Assembly: GCF_002086485.1 (NCBI RefSeq)
Contig: NZ_MVHF01000006.1
Location: 62,001-126,000 of the forward strand
Length of the DNA: 64,000 nucleotides
From: Mycobacterium aquaticum
GTDB lineage: Bacteria; Actinomycetota; Actinomycetes; Mycobacteriales; Mycobacteriaceae
Direction of reading: 5' to 3'
Position numbers and translations under genes: made by a program. Shown here piece by piece: positions 1-7,789 of the stretch. Each line of letters opens with the position of its first letter. The stretch's first letter is position 1. The notes under the pieces are model-generated. The model worked only from the letters and a program-made list of their open reading frames with translations. It did no database searches and was not told the DNA's origin.

Positions 1-1
1 A

Positions 2-28
2 CAGGCGGAGCAGGCGCCGACGCCATGA
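2..28 (+). CDS. C-terminal tail of the upstream gene (possibly kshA), partial
   Basis: A reading frame that is open from the window edge ends with the residues QAEQAPTP and a TGA that overlaps the next ATG by four bases (ATGA). In M. tuberculosis the gene in front of the Rv3527 homologue is kshA (Rv3526), the oxygenase of 3-ketosteroid 9-alpha-hydroxylase, so this tail could belong to that gene. Eight codons are too few to show it. The call rests on the four-base overlap and on synteny only. Confidence 0.35.
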   Translation, partial: QAEQAPTP

Positions 29-474
29 GGCCCGAGGTCGACGAGCTGGCCCGCTCGATGCTGCTGCTGCACGGGGTGCACGATGACGACGACGCGCACC
101 CCGCCAGCAGTGGCCGCACGCCCGGAACGTGGTCCAAGGCACCGGATTTCGCGTCCGATCCACAGCGGGCGGCTGCGGTCCGGGAGGCCACCGAACGGGA
201 CCGGCAGCGGTACCTCACCTCGGGACTGGCCTCGGTGGACTGCCGGTTCTGCCACGTCACGGTCCAGGTCAAGAAGCTGGGTCCGGAACACACGTCGGTG
301 CAGTGGAATTCGGAGGCGACGCAACGTTGTGCCGTGTTCACCGAACTGCGGGAATCCGGGGGCGACCCGGCACGGGCACGCTCATGCCCGCGTCTGACAG
401 ATAGCATCAGGCATGCTGTCGCCGAGGGTTGCCTGGAGGAGTTCTCCTCGGCGCCCTCGCCTGGCGACGGCTGA
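25..474 (+). CDS. Conserved hypothetical protein, Rv3527-like
   Basis: A 149-residue protein of unknown function. Its length matches M. tuberculosis Rv3527 as I remember it, and it is followed by homologues of Rv3529c, Rv3530c and Rv3531c in the same order and orientation. It is soluble, with no signal peptide or membrane segment. The middle part carries several cysteines (DCRFCHV near residues 71-77, RCAVF near 101-105, SCPRL near 119-123) that could bind a metal, but they do not form a zinc ribbon I recognise. The ATG overlaps the stop of the preceding frame by four bases, so the gene is probably translationally coupled to whatever lies upstream (kshA in M. tuberculosis). The function is unknown; a link to steroid catabolism is inferred from position only. 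Confidence 0.75.
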   Translation: MRPEVDELARSMLLLHGVHDDDDAHPASSGRTPGTWSKAPDFASDPQRAAAVREATERDRQRYLTSGLASVDCRFCHVTVQVKKLGPEHTSVQWNSEATQRCAVFTELRESGGDPARARSCPRLTDSIRHAVAEGCLEEFSSAPSPGDG

Positions 475-478
475 GGGT

Positions 479-1117
479 ATGCCCCGCCGGGGATCGGTTC
501 TGGTCCTCGGCCTGGCCCTTGCTCTCACCGGCTGTACCCGGGTGCTCGACCAGCCGCATCCACAGGCCGAGCACCCGGTGGCACCGATCCCTGCGGGACA
601 GGTCCACGATCTGCTGAGTCCGCACGTCCAGGATCAGGACGGCAACCTGTTCACCACCGTGTCACCCGAAACATGCAGCGGGGTGGCCAGAGAGGTCGAC
701 CCTCCGTTCATCGCCGGCCATCAGCCGGCAGCCACCGACGGTGGGCACTGGGCCGACGAGGGCCGGGTGTACATCGAAGAGATGGTCGCGGTCTACCACC
801 GAGACTTCGACCCCAAGGCCGCGCTTGCCGACGCCCGTCACACCATCGACTCGTGCCGCGACGTCACGTTCGCCGTCACCACGATGCGCGGCCAGCACTA
901 CACATTCACCCTGCTGCCACAGGCGAACTCGGGATCCCCGGACATCGCGCTGTGGTCGTTCCGCAGCCCTGACTGGGCGTGCGACAGCGCGTTCGTCGCC
1001 GCGCACAACGCCGCCATCGAGATCTCGACGTGCGGCGTTGTGGGCGGCTATGACGTGCTGTCACTGGCCCGCGAGGCGCTCAAACGGATCAACACCCTTG
1101 CCAACACCACGGTGTGA
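479..1117 (+). CDS. Lipoprotein with a PknH-like extracellular sensor domain
   Basis: A 212-residue secreted lipoprotein. The first 19 residues form a lipoprotein signal peptide: Arg-Arg near the start, a Leu/Ala/Gly core, and the lipobox LTGC. The rest resembles the cysteine-containing extracellular domain found at the C-terminus of PknH and in many mycobacterial lipoproteins, with cysteines spaced through the mature part (ETCSG, IDSCRDV, DWACDSA, ISTCGVV) that probably form two disulfides. A longer frame exists, but the ATG at 479 starts exactly at the signal peptide, has GAGGG just before it, and lies four bases after the previous stop. The ligand is unknown. It is not part of the M. tuberculosis order as I recall it. 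Its stop lies nine bases from the convergent sulfotransferase, where TGTGAG/CTCACA could form a small hairpin. Confidence 0.75.
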   Translation: MPRRGSVLVLGLALALTGCTRVLDQPHPQAEHPVAPIPAGQVHDLLSPHVQDQDGNLFTTVSPETCSGVAREVDPPFIAGHQPAATDGGHWADEGRVYIEEMVAVYHRDFDPKAALADARHTIDSCRDVTFAVTTMRGQHYTFTLLPQANSGSPDIALWSFRSPDWACDSAFVAAHNAAIEISTCGVVGGYDVLSLAREALKRINTLANTTV

Positions 1118-1125
1118 GGGCGGGC

Positions 1126-2274
1126 TCACAGCCCGGCGAAACGCTCCTTGACCTGCTCGGTGGTCAACCCATAGTCGGCCAAATCATAGGTGTGCTTGGG
1201 CGCGCGAGGTCCCTTCTTGCTGGCCTCGTTCACCGCGGTGACGGCGGCGCGAGCCGCATCGGTGTAAGGCAGGCCGAAGTGCTCGTACACGTTCTCCACG
1301 GTCGCGGTCGGGTCGGCGATGAACTCGAAGTAGTCGACATCGTAGAACTGTGCCGAATCATGCTTGGCACGTTCGGCATTGAACAATTCGAGACCACGCG
1401 ACCAGGTCTCCAGCGCGTCTGCGCCGATCTGGGAGCCGGTGAAGCTGTTGGACCATCCTTCGGTGGTGTGCTGGGACAACGAGCACATCGAGGCCATGAT
1501 GGTCTCGGCCGGCCGGTGGCACTGGATCACCAGGGCGTCGGGGTAGGTCGCGAACACCGCGTCCAGGGCGAACAGATGGCTGGGATTCTTGAGCACCCAA
1601 CGCTTCTCCGGATCGTTGAGCCCGATCAGCTGCAGGTTTCGGCGGTGCCGCTGATACGGCCGGGTCCAGTCCTGCCCCGCGAGCCAGTGGGCGTAGGTGG
1701 GCAGGTGCGCGAGCGTCTCATACGACACCGAATGCAGCGACTGCCGCAGCAGCTGCCAGCATTCCTCCACTTCATCGGCGGTCATGAAGTGCAACCCGGT
1801 GTAATCCGGGTTCTCCTCGTGGTGCTGGTCGAAGCGGGCGGCCAGTTGTTGGTAAACCGGGTTGTCCGGCCAGGTTTCGCGAGGCGGCCGCGGTTGCGGG
1901 AACTCCGCGAGCCACATTTCCAAACCTTGGTGGTTGGGATCGGCAGTCAACAACCGGTGCAGCACCGTGGTTCCCGTACGCGGCAACCCGGTGACGAAGA
2001 TCGGCCGCTCGACCGCCACATCGGCATGCTGCGGATATTGCTTCCAGGACGACTCACTGAGCAACCGCGCGACCAGCGCGTTGCGCAGGAAGAACCGGGA
2101 CATCTTGCTGCCGAGTTCGGTGAGATCGGCGTCGCGCTGATACGACTCGAGCAGTACGCCCAAGGCTTCGCGGTAGTTGTCGTCGTCGGCCCCGAAATCG
2201 TCGAGGCCGGTGGCCTTGGTCGCCGAGGCGTGCAGATCCTCGACCGTGCCGACATTGGTCCGGACGTCAGTCAT
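1126..2274 (-). CDS. Sulfotransferase family protein, Rv3529c-like
   Basis: A 382-residue cytosolic protein of the mycobacterial sulfotransferase family, which uses PAPS as sulfate donor. The phosphate-binding loop TGLPRTGTT lies at residues 95-103. A segment around residue 210-240 (PEKRWVLKNPSHL, then QCHRPAET) matches the 3'-phosphate-binding part of PAPS enzymes. Length and position agree with M. tuberculosis Rv3529c, which is in the KstR-regulated region. It is probably the last gene of a leftward operon starting at the KstR site near 4330 (Rv3531c-like, SDR, this gene). The acceptor is not known, and whether it sulfates a sterol intermediate is open. The intergenic stretch to the SDR (2275-2344) is low-complexity and holds no obvious promoter. 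Confidence 0.85.
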   Translation of the reverse strand: MTDVRTNVGTVEDLHASATKATGLDDFGADDDNYREALGVLLESYQRDADLTELGSKMSRFFLRNALVARLLSESSWKQYPQHADVAVERPIFVTGLPRTGTTVLHRLLTADPNHQGLEMWLAEFPQPRPPRETWPDNPVYQQLAARFDQHHEENPDYTGLHFMTADEVEECWQLLRQSLHSVSYETLAHLPTYAHWLAGQDWTRPYQRHRRNLQLIGLNDPEKRWVLKNPSHLFALDAVFATYPDALVIQCHRPAETIMASMCSLSQHTTEGWSNSFTGSQIGADALETWSRGLELFNAERAKHDSAQFYDVDYFEFIADPTATVENVYEHFGLPYTDAARAAVTAVNEASKKGPRAPKHTYDLADYGLTTEQVKERFAGL

Positions 2275-2344
2275 GGCTCGACTCCTTCTCGCTCCGGTCC
2301 TCGCTCGTACCTCGCTGCGATCCTCACTCGTCGTCGCCTTCGCG

Positions 2345-3139
2345 TCACGCTTTGTACTCCCCGCAGTTCACATCGAGTGCCTGGCCGGTGATACCGCTCG
2401 CCATGTCGCTGGCCAGGAACAGGATGGCCGACGCGACCTCGTCCTCGGTCGGCAGCCGCTTGAGATCCGAAGCGGCCGCTGTGGCCTTGTAGATCTCGTC
2501 GACCGTGGTGCCGTACTTGCCGGCCTGGTGAGCGAAGTAGCTCTCCAGCGTGCCACCCCAGATATAGCCCGGCAGAACGGAATTGACGCGGATGCCCTGA
2601 TCACCCAGCTCGGTGGCCAGCGTCTGCGACATCGCGAGCAGTGCGGATTTGGCCATCTTGTACGCACCGTACTTGGCTTGTGAGTGCCGCACCACCATGG
2701 AGTTGACGTTGACGACCGAGCCGTTGGACTCGGCCAGCGCCGGCGTGAACGCCTGGATCAATCGCAGGGCACCGAACACCGTCAGCTCGATGGCCTCGCG
2801 CATGTGCTCGAACGTGGTGTTGGCGAAGGGCTTCATCGACGGCACCCGAAACGCGTTGTTGATCAACACGTCAACCTTGCCGTAGGCCTCGTTCGCGGCC
2901 GACACCAGGTTGTTGACCTGATCGTCGTCGGTGATGTCGGTGCCCACCGCGATGGCGCGCCGACCCACGTCGGCGACCTGCTTGGCCACATCGTCGAGTC
3001 GTTCGACCGTGCGGGCAGCCAAAACCAGATCAGCCCCGGCCTCGGCGCACCGACGCGCCAGCGTGGTGCCCAGCGCCGGGCCGACCCCACTGATCACGAC
3101 GACTCGGTCTTTCAGCAGTCCATCAAGCGTCACGGACAT
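2345..3139 (-). CDS. Short-chain dehydrogenase/reductase, Rv3530c-like
   Basis: A 264-residue classical SDR. The NAD(P)-binding glycine motif GVGPALG is at residues 18-24, followed by the acidic/arginine stretch AARTVERL. NNAF occupies the NNAG position, and the catalytic Tyr-x-x-x-Lys is YGAYK inside the segment SQAKYGAYKMAKSAL. It has the usual SDR length and no targeting sequence. It lies three bases downstream of the Rv3531c-like gene on the same strand, so the two are almost certainly cotranscribed. The M. tuberculosis counterpart Rv3530c sits in the same place. The substrate is unknown; oxidation or reduction of a hydroxyl/keto group on a steroid or CoA intermediate is an inference from the neighbourhood. 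Confidence 0.85.
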   Translation of the reverse strand: MSVTLDGLLKDRVVVISGVGPALGTTLARRCAEAGADLVLAARTVERLDDVAKQVADVGRRAIAVGTDITDDDQVNNLVSAANEAYGKVDVLINNAFRVPSMKPFANTTFEHMREAIELTVFGALRLIQAFTPALAESNGSVVNVNSMVVRHSQAKYGAYKMAKSALLAMSQTLATELGDQGIRVNSVLPGYIWGGTLESYFAHQAGKYGTTVDEIYKATAAASDLKRLPTEDEVASAILFLASDMASGITGQALDVNCGEYKA

Positions 3140-3142
3140 CTG

Positions 3143-4270
3143 CTACCCCAGCATCCTGTTGGCGATTTGCTTCTGACGCAGCGCAATCCGCTGCCGCCAG
3201 TCTTCTTGCGCGATCTTGTTGTGCTCGTAGTACGGCAAGGCGGCCTCGATTTTGGCGAGGTCCACCAGTTCCACTGTCGGGCCGTCGGCCTCGGTCAGCT
3301 CCCGCGACACCCGCTGCCAACGGAACTGCAGGAACCCCTTGGCATGGCCGAGGGTCTCCACCCAGTTGGTGACGCCGGGATTCTCGTCGGAGACGACGAT
3401 GCGGATCTTGCCGTCCGGATCCGCTTGGGCCTGAGTACCGTTCAGCGAGGTCTGGTGGTTGATGTAGTCCAGCGAGATGTACCACAGGCTGCCCAGCTGG
3501 AAACCGAGGTACGGCGCGTCGGTGACAGGTAGCGTGATGACCATCGCCTGATCCGGCTTGAGGTCGTAGTGCCCCGCCGACGAGTACTGGGTGGCCAGAC
3601 CGCCGGGCGTGAGCCGCGGCGGCACCATGGTGTTGACGGGAATGTTCATGTAGAACCACTGCGGGAACTGCAGCCACGTCTTGATCCGCTGCACGAGTTG
3701 CTTGCCCGCGGTGGCATAGCGCTTTTCGATCAATTCCCGGGTCAGCGCGGGCGGTGCGGTACCTGCGGTGTCGGTGCGGGCGATCGCCAGCGTGCCACGC
3801 CGCGCCGACCAGTCGTTGTAGACCTCACGGATCACCAACTGGGCGGGGCCTTTTGGCGTCACCCGCCATTCGAAGGTGCCGTCCTCGGCGATGTCGAGGG
3901 CCCGGTCGTCGAACGCGGTCTCACTGTCGGGCACGTTCGAGTCGGTGTATTCCCCGCCGAGCATCTGGAAGCTGAGATCCGTTGTGGTGCCGCGTGTTCC
4001 GGTCACGACGTACTCGTGACCCGCTTGTACCCGCGTACCGAAGTACAGCGTGTCCGGGTTGTCCAGTCCCATCTTGTTGAAGGGTCCGGTGCCCGACTGC
4101 AAGAACGGGTGGTCGCGGTCGTAGTCGAACGCGATGTGCGTACAGGCCGAGATGCCGCCCGCGAGGTATTGCAGGCCCTCGAGCAGATCAGCTTCGGATT
4201 CGATGTGCGGCGCCTCGCGGACCAGGCGCTCGGCCTCCGCGATGGCATCGGCAAGTGGTTGGGCGTACAT
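3143..4270 (-). CDS. DUF1214-type conserved protein, Rv3531c-like
   Basis: A 375-residue protein of unknown function, the same length as M. tuberculosis Rv3531c. The N-terminal half starts with a helical region; the C-terminal half has the DUF1214-like pattern of aromatic-rich beta strands (YLGFQLGSLWY, and QFRWQRVSRELT near the end). The frame stays open further upstream, but I take the ATG at 4270. It gives the family length and begins at the conserved helix, and the two operator-like palindromes then lie outside the coding region. It is the first gene of a leftward operon with the SDR and sulfotransferase. The KstR operator at 4330-4343 is 60 bases before the start, which implies induction by steroid-derived CoA thioesters. 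Confidence 0.8.
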   Translation of the reverse strand: MYAQPLADAIAEAERLVREAPHIESEADLLEGLQYLAGGISACTHIAFDYDRDHPFLQSGTGPFNKMGLDNPDTLYFGTRVQAGHEYVVTGTRGTTTDLSFQMLGGEYTDSNVPDSETAFDDRALDIAEDGTFEWRVTPKGPAQLVIREVYNDWSARRGTLAIARTDTAGTAPPALTRELIEKRYATAGKQLVQRIKTWLQFPQWFYMNIPVNTMVPPRLTPGGLATQYSSAGHYDLKPDQAMVITLPVTDAPYLGFQLGSLWYISLDYINHQTSLNGTQAQADPDGKIRIVVSDENPGVTNWVETLGHAKGFLQFRWQRVSRELTEADGPTVELVDLAKIEAALPYYEHNKIAQEDWRQRIALRQKQIANRMLG

Positions 4271-4286
4271 CCGTCCCCGTCCTTGC

Positions 4287-4302
4287 GGTCCAATATTGAA
4301 CC
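4287..4302. promoter_or_regulatory. Near-palindrome between divergent genes, candidate IclR-family operator
   Basis: GGTCCAAT/ATTGAACC is a 16-bp inverted repeat with one mismatched pair and no spacer. It lies 17 bases upstream of the Rv3531c-like start and 68 bases upstream of the IclR-type start. IclR-family regulators commonly bind short palindromes near their own divergent promoters, so this is a reasonable site for the adjacent regulator. No other copy was noticed in the window, so the assignment is inference. Confidence 0.35.
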
Positions 4303-4329
4303 GTAGTGGTAGAGTTTCCGACCTGAGGT

Positions 4330-4343
4330 TAGAACGCGTTCTA
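4330..4343. promoter_or_regulatory. KstR operator (perfect palindrome)
   Basis: TAGAACG/CGTTCTA is a perfect 14-bp palindrome with the AAC-N2-GTT core of the TetR-family cholesterol regulator KstR. It stands between the divergent Rv3531c-like gene and the IclR-type gene, 60 bases before the former and 26 bases before the latter. It probably represses the leftward operon and may also touch the IclR gene promoter. The assignment uses the known KstR consensus and the presence of two more copies in this window at kstD and fadA5. Confidence 0.88.
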
Positions 4344-4369
4344 GTTCGAGTCAATGTCGGAGGTCCCGG

Positions 4370-5365
4370 ATGACGGTGGCGGAATCGGCAGGCCGTGCGT
4401 CGCCGCCCACAGCGCGGGTGGTTGCCATCCTGAATTTCCTGGCCGGGCATCCGCAGGAACACTTCGGTCTGTCCGAGCTTGCCCGCCGCGTCGGGCTGAG
4501 CAAGCCCACGTGTCTGGGCATCCTCACCACGCTGGCCCAGGCCGGCTACGTGATCCGTGACGCCCAGCACAAGACGTATCGGCTTGGGCCCGCGCTCATT
4601 TCCCTGGGCCACACCGCACAGGAATCGATGCGCGTGAGCCCCGGCGCACGCGATGAACTGCGCCGGCTCTCCGAGACGTTCAACGCCACCGCAGCCCTGT
4701 CAGGCGTGGTCGACGATCGCATCACCTTGCTGGAACTGGTGTCACCGCCCGGCACACCCGTCACCGTGCAGGTCGGTCAGAGCTATCCGTTCGCACCACC
4801 CGTCGGGCTGATGTTCGTGCTGTGGGACGACCGGGCCGTCAAGGAGTGGCTCGCCAAAGAGCCGACCATCCCGCTGCGCACCGACAGTGAGCGTCTCGAC
4901 CGCGTCATCGCCGAATGCCGCACATCGGGGTACCTGGTGGAACGCCTCACCCCTGGCGGCCGACGCCTCTATGCACTGATGGCCGGTATGTCGAGCACCC
5001 TGCCCGACGAGCTGCGGGCACTGCTCGGCGAGCTGATCTCCGATATCGGTGAACGCGTTTATCTCCCAAGCGATGAGCCGCTTGCGCGAAGAGCAGACAA
5101 CTCAGAATCGGATGCCGACACGGTCGACATCAGCGTCATCGCCGCGCCGGTCTTCGATCATCATCAACGCCAGGTGATGGTGGCTTCGCTGCAGATCGGC
5201 CGGGCCCTGTCCGACGCGGAGATCACCCGCCATGCCCGCGGACTGTGCGCCACTGCCGACGTGCTGACGGCCCAGTTGGGCGGCTCGAAGCCGACCGCCG
5301 CAGCGATCACCCGACAATGCGCGGGGCATACTGGATCCGGCGCGGACGACGAAGCGTGGAGGTAA
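4370..5365 (+). CDS. IclR-family transcriptional regulator
   Basis: A 331-residue DNA-binding regulator. Residues about 15-75 form the IclR winged helix-turn-helix: the recognition part reads LSELARRVGLSKPTCLGIL and the wing ends with KTYRLGPALISLG. The C-terminal effector domain follows, with an acidic insertion near residue 245 that makes it longer than the usual 250-280 residues. The ATG is preceded by GGAGG at a good distance. The gene is divergent from the KstR-regulated Rv3531c-like operon, shares its promoter region, and is followed three bases later by a LacI regulator. The effector and targets are unknown. It could act on the divergent operon, on itself, or on the sugar genes downstream. 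Confidence 0.88.
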   Translation: MTVAESAGRASPPTARVVAILNFLAGHPQEHFGLSELARRVGLSKPTCLGILTTLAQAGYVIRDAQHKTYRLGPALISLGHTAQESMRVSPGARDELRRLSETFNATAALSGVVDDRITLLELVSPPGTPVTVQVGQSYPFAPPVGLMFVLWDDRAVKEWLAKEPTIPLRTDSERLDRVIAECRTSGYLVERLTPGGRRLYALMAGMSSTLPDELRALLGELISDIGERVYLPSDEPLARRADNSESDADTVDISVIAAPVFDHHQRQVMVASLQIGRALSDAEITRHARGLCATADVLTAQLGGSKPTAAAITRQCAGHTGSGADDEAWR

Positions 5366-5368
5366 CCG

Positions 5369-6394
5369 TTGCGGCAGAAGCGAGTCACGCTCAGCGATGT
5401 CGCGCGCGAAGCCGGGGTTTCGATGACGACGGCGTCGTTCGTACTGTCACACCAGGATTCGAAACGCATCTCCGCCGCGACCCAGGACCGTGTGTGGGAT
5501 GCGAGCCGCAAGCTCGGATACCGCCCCAACCTGGCGGCACGAAGCCTGCGGGTCAATTCGACGATGACGGTCGGGATGATCTCCGACCGCATCGCTGCCA
5601 CGCAGTACGCCGGCGAGATGGTGCGCGGGGCCATCGACGCTGCCACCCGAGCAGGCCGGGTGCTGCTGATCGCCGAAACAGAAGACGAATCCGCCGGCGG
5701 TGCCGAGCATATCGAGGCGATGCTCGACCGGCAGGTCGACGGGCTCATATATGGATCCATGTACACGCGAGACGTCAAACCCCCTGCCTCACTGCGGTCG
5801 GTTCCCCATGTCTTCCTCAACTGCCTGTCACCCACGAAGACGGGCCCAGCAGTGATTCCCGACGAATGTGAAGCCGGAAAGCTAGCCGCCACAACACTTC
5901 TCGATAACGGCCATACCACTGGCGTCTACTACATCGGCGGGCGACACGTGACCACCGGCAGTCCTCGCGGGATCTTCGCCGGCCATGAGCGCGCACGGGG
6001 AATCGGCGAAGAATTCAGCGCCCGCGGCTTGTCTCTGGCCGGCACGACGGACTGCGAGTGGTTGCCGCCGGAGGGATACCGCGTCGCCCGCGAGGTGCTG
6101 CGTACCGGCCCGGTTCCAACCGCCTTCATCTGCGCCAACGACCGACTCGCGCTCGGGGTCTATCAGGCCCTGCAGGACGCGGCCCTCTCGGTCCCCGGTG
6201 ACGTGTCGGTCATCTCATTCGACGATTCGGAGCTCGCCGCATGGCTACGCCCCGGACTCACCTCGATCGCACTTCCGCACTACGACATGGGCACCAAGGC
6301 AGTCGAGCTGCTGCTGGAGAACCGCACCGAGCCTGCGGTCCACCGCTGTCCGATGCCGCTCTCGACACGGGAGTCTGTCGGCCAGCGCCGCTGA
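5369..6394 (+). CDS. LacI-family repressor, probably of the sucrose/fructoside genes
   Basis: A 341-residue LacI/GalR regulator. The N-terminal helix-turn-helix spans residues 3-50 (VTLSDVAREAGVSMTTASFVL, then the hinge helix region RPNLAARSLR). A periplasmic-binding-protein-like sugar domain follows, with the typical late segment SVISFDDSELAAWLRPGLTS. I take a TTG start at 5369, preceded by GTGGAGG, three bases after the IclR stop. Upstream in-frame ATG codons are absent and the HTH begins at once. The gene is followed by an oligosaccharide permease and a GH32 hydrolase in the same direction, so it most likely represses those genes and is released by sucrose, fructose or a related sugar. The inducer identity is inferred from the neighbours. 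Confidence 0.88.
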   Translation: MRQKRVTLSDVAREAGVSMTTASFVLSHQDSKRISAATQDRVWDASRKLGYRPNLAARSLRVNSTMTVGMISDRIAATQYAGEMVRGAIDAATRAGRVLLIAETEDESAGGAEHIEAMLDRQVDGLIYGSMYTRDVKPPASLRSVPHVFLNCLSPTKTGPAVIPDECEAGKLAATTLLDNGHTTGVYYIGGRHVTTGSPRGIFAGHERARGIGEEFSARGLSLAGTTDCEWLPPEGYRVAREVLRTGPVPTAFICANDRLALGVYQALQDAALSVPGDVSVISFDDSELAAWLRPGLTSIALPHYDMGTKAVELLLENRTEPAVHRCPMPLSTRESVGQRR

Positions 6395-6421
6395 ATTCGC
6401 CCGAAAAACGAGACTTGCATC

Positions 6422-6442
6422 ACACCGGTTACGGGGTGTAAC
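6422..6442. promoter_or_regulatory. Overlapping inverted repeats, candidate LacI operator
   Basis: Two interleaved inverted repeats lie between the LacI gene and the permease: ACACC (6422-6426) with GGTGT (6435-6439), and GTTAC (6428-6432) with GTAAC (6438-6442). They lie 55 bases before the permease ATG, where a repressor could block the promoter. They are short and not the typical central-CG LacI palindrome, so this is only a candidate. Confidence 0.35.
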
Positions 6443-6496
6443 TTCCTCGCGGAGTCAGTGCAGAATCGATTTAGCAGCTGGCAGGAAGGCCCGACC

Positions 6497-7789
6497 ATGG
6501 CGAATGTCCGCACGCTGCTCAAGAACCCTGCCTACCTCCAAAGCTCGACGACCTTGCTGCTGTTCTTCGCGTCGTGGGGCGTCTGGTGGTCGTTCTTCCA
6601 GATCTGGCTGACCAACAAGGACACGGGACTCGGCCTCAACGGCCAACAGGTGGGCACCGTGTACTCGGTCAACTCGTTGGCGACGCTTGTCGTGATGTTC
6701 TTGTACGGCACTGTCCAGGACAAACTCGGCCTCAAACGCACTCTCACGATCATGGCGTCCGCTGTGATGGCGGGCCTCGCGCCGTTCTTCATCTTTGTGT
6801 ACGAGCCCCTGCTGCGCGCATCATTCGGTTGGGGCGTCGCCGTGGGCGCTTTCGTCATACCGTTCGGCTACATGGCCGCGGCCGGCCTGCTCGAAGCATT
6901 CTCCGAGCGCATGAGCCGCACCTACGGTTTCGAATACGGCCAGGCTCGCGGTTGGGGGTCGTTCGGCTACGCGATCGCCGCTCTGATGGCCGGCTTCCTG
7001 TTCACCATCAATCCCGTCCTCAACTTCATCGCGGGCTCGATCTTCGGTGTCCTGTGCCTGTTGGTACAGCTGATGTGGAAGACCGACAAGGTCCCGCCGG
7101 CTCCCGGCCACACCGCACGCCCGAAGACACCCAGCGTGCGTGAGATGGCAAGTGTGCTGAAAATGCCACGGCTGTGGGTGATCATCGCGTTCGTACTGTT
7201 CAGTTGGACCTTCTACAACCTCTACGACCAGCAGATGTTCCCGGACTTCTACACCAGCCTGTTCGAATCCAAGGAACGTGGTGAACAGGTCTACGGCGTG
7301 CTGAACTCGATCCAGGTATTCGTCGAGGCGGCGATGATGATGCTCGTCCCGATCCTCATGCGGAAAGTGGGTGTCCGGAACACGCTTCTCCTCGGAGTCT
7401 CGGTCATGTGTCTGCGCATCCTCGGTTCCGCTGTCTTCGACGATGCGGTCCTGGTGTCCATCGTGAAGATGTTTCATTCCGTCGAGGTGCCGCTGTTCAT
7501 CCTCGGTATCTTCCGCTACATCACGCTGCATTTCCCGGCAAACCTCTCGGCAACGCTGTATCTGGTCGGGTTCGAGGTGGCCGCGCAGGTCGGCAACGTC
7601 ATGCTGTCCCGCCCCTTGGGCTCCCTGCGTGACGCAATCGGTTATCAGCCAACGTTCTATGTCATTTCGGCGGCAGTATTCCTGGCCGGCACCTGGGCCT
7701 TCTTCGCGCTCAAACGTGACGACCAGGATGTCGAAGGCGATCCGTTCGTAGGCGCCTCAGAGAAGGCACCGGCAGGTGCGGGCACGTGA
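6497..7789 (+). CDS. MFS oligosaccharide:proton symporter (LacY/CscB-like), probable sucrose permease
   Basis: A 430-residue inner-membrane transporter with about 12 hydrophobic segments. Several parts look like the oligosaccharide:H+ symporter family of LacY and CscB: GTVQDKLGLKRTL between helices 2 and 3, FGYMAAAGLLEAF, EYGQARGWGSFGYAIAAL around helices 4-5, and ERGEQVYG in the central loop. The frame extends upstream to a GTG at 6458, but AGGAAGG lies ten bases before the ATG at 6497 and the membrane protein begins there, so I use 6497. The stop overlaps the start of the GH32 gene. With LacI in front and GH32 behind, the likely substrate is sucrose or a fructo-oligosaccharide taken up intact and cleaved inside. 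Confidence 0.85.
   Translation: MANVRTLLKNPAYLQSSTTLLLFFASWGVWWSFFQIWLTNKDTGLGLNGQQVGTVYSVNSLATLVVMFLYGTVQDKLGLKRTLTIMASAVMAGLAPFFIFVYEPLLRASFGWGVAVGAFVIPFGYMAAAGLLEAFSERMSRTYGFEYGQARGWGSFGYAIAALMAGFLFTINPVLNFIAGSIFGVLCLLVQLMWKTDKVPPAPGHTARPKTPSVREMASVLKMPRLWVIIAFVLFSWTFYNLYDQQMFPDFYTSLFESKERGEQVYGVLNSIQVFVEAAMMMLVPILMRKVGVRNTLLLGVSVMCLRILGSAVFDDAVLVSIVKMFHSVEVPLFILGIFRYITLHFPANLSATLYLVGFEVAAQVGNVMLSRPLGSLRDAIGYQPTFYVISAAVFLAGTWAFFALKRDDQDVEGDPFVGASEKAPAGAGT

Noticed and set aside
1113..1130. TGTGAG/CTCACA hairpin between the lipoprotein and sulfotransferase ends
   Set aside because: Only six pairs, overlapping both stop codons, and no U-run on either side; too weak to list as a terminator.
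1114..2391. Long open frame on the plus strand opposite the sulfotransferase gene
   Set aside because: It is antisense to a clear sulfotransferase with P-loop motif, has the Val/Gly/Arg-rich composition typical of antisense frames in GC-rich DNA, and shows no family features.
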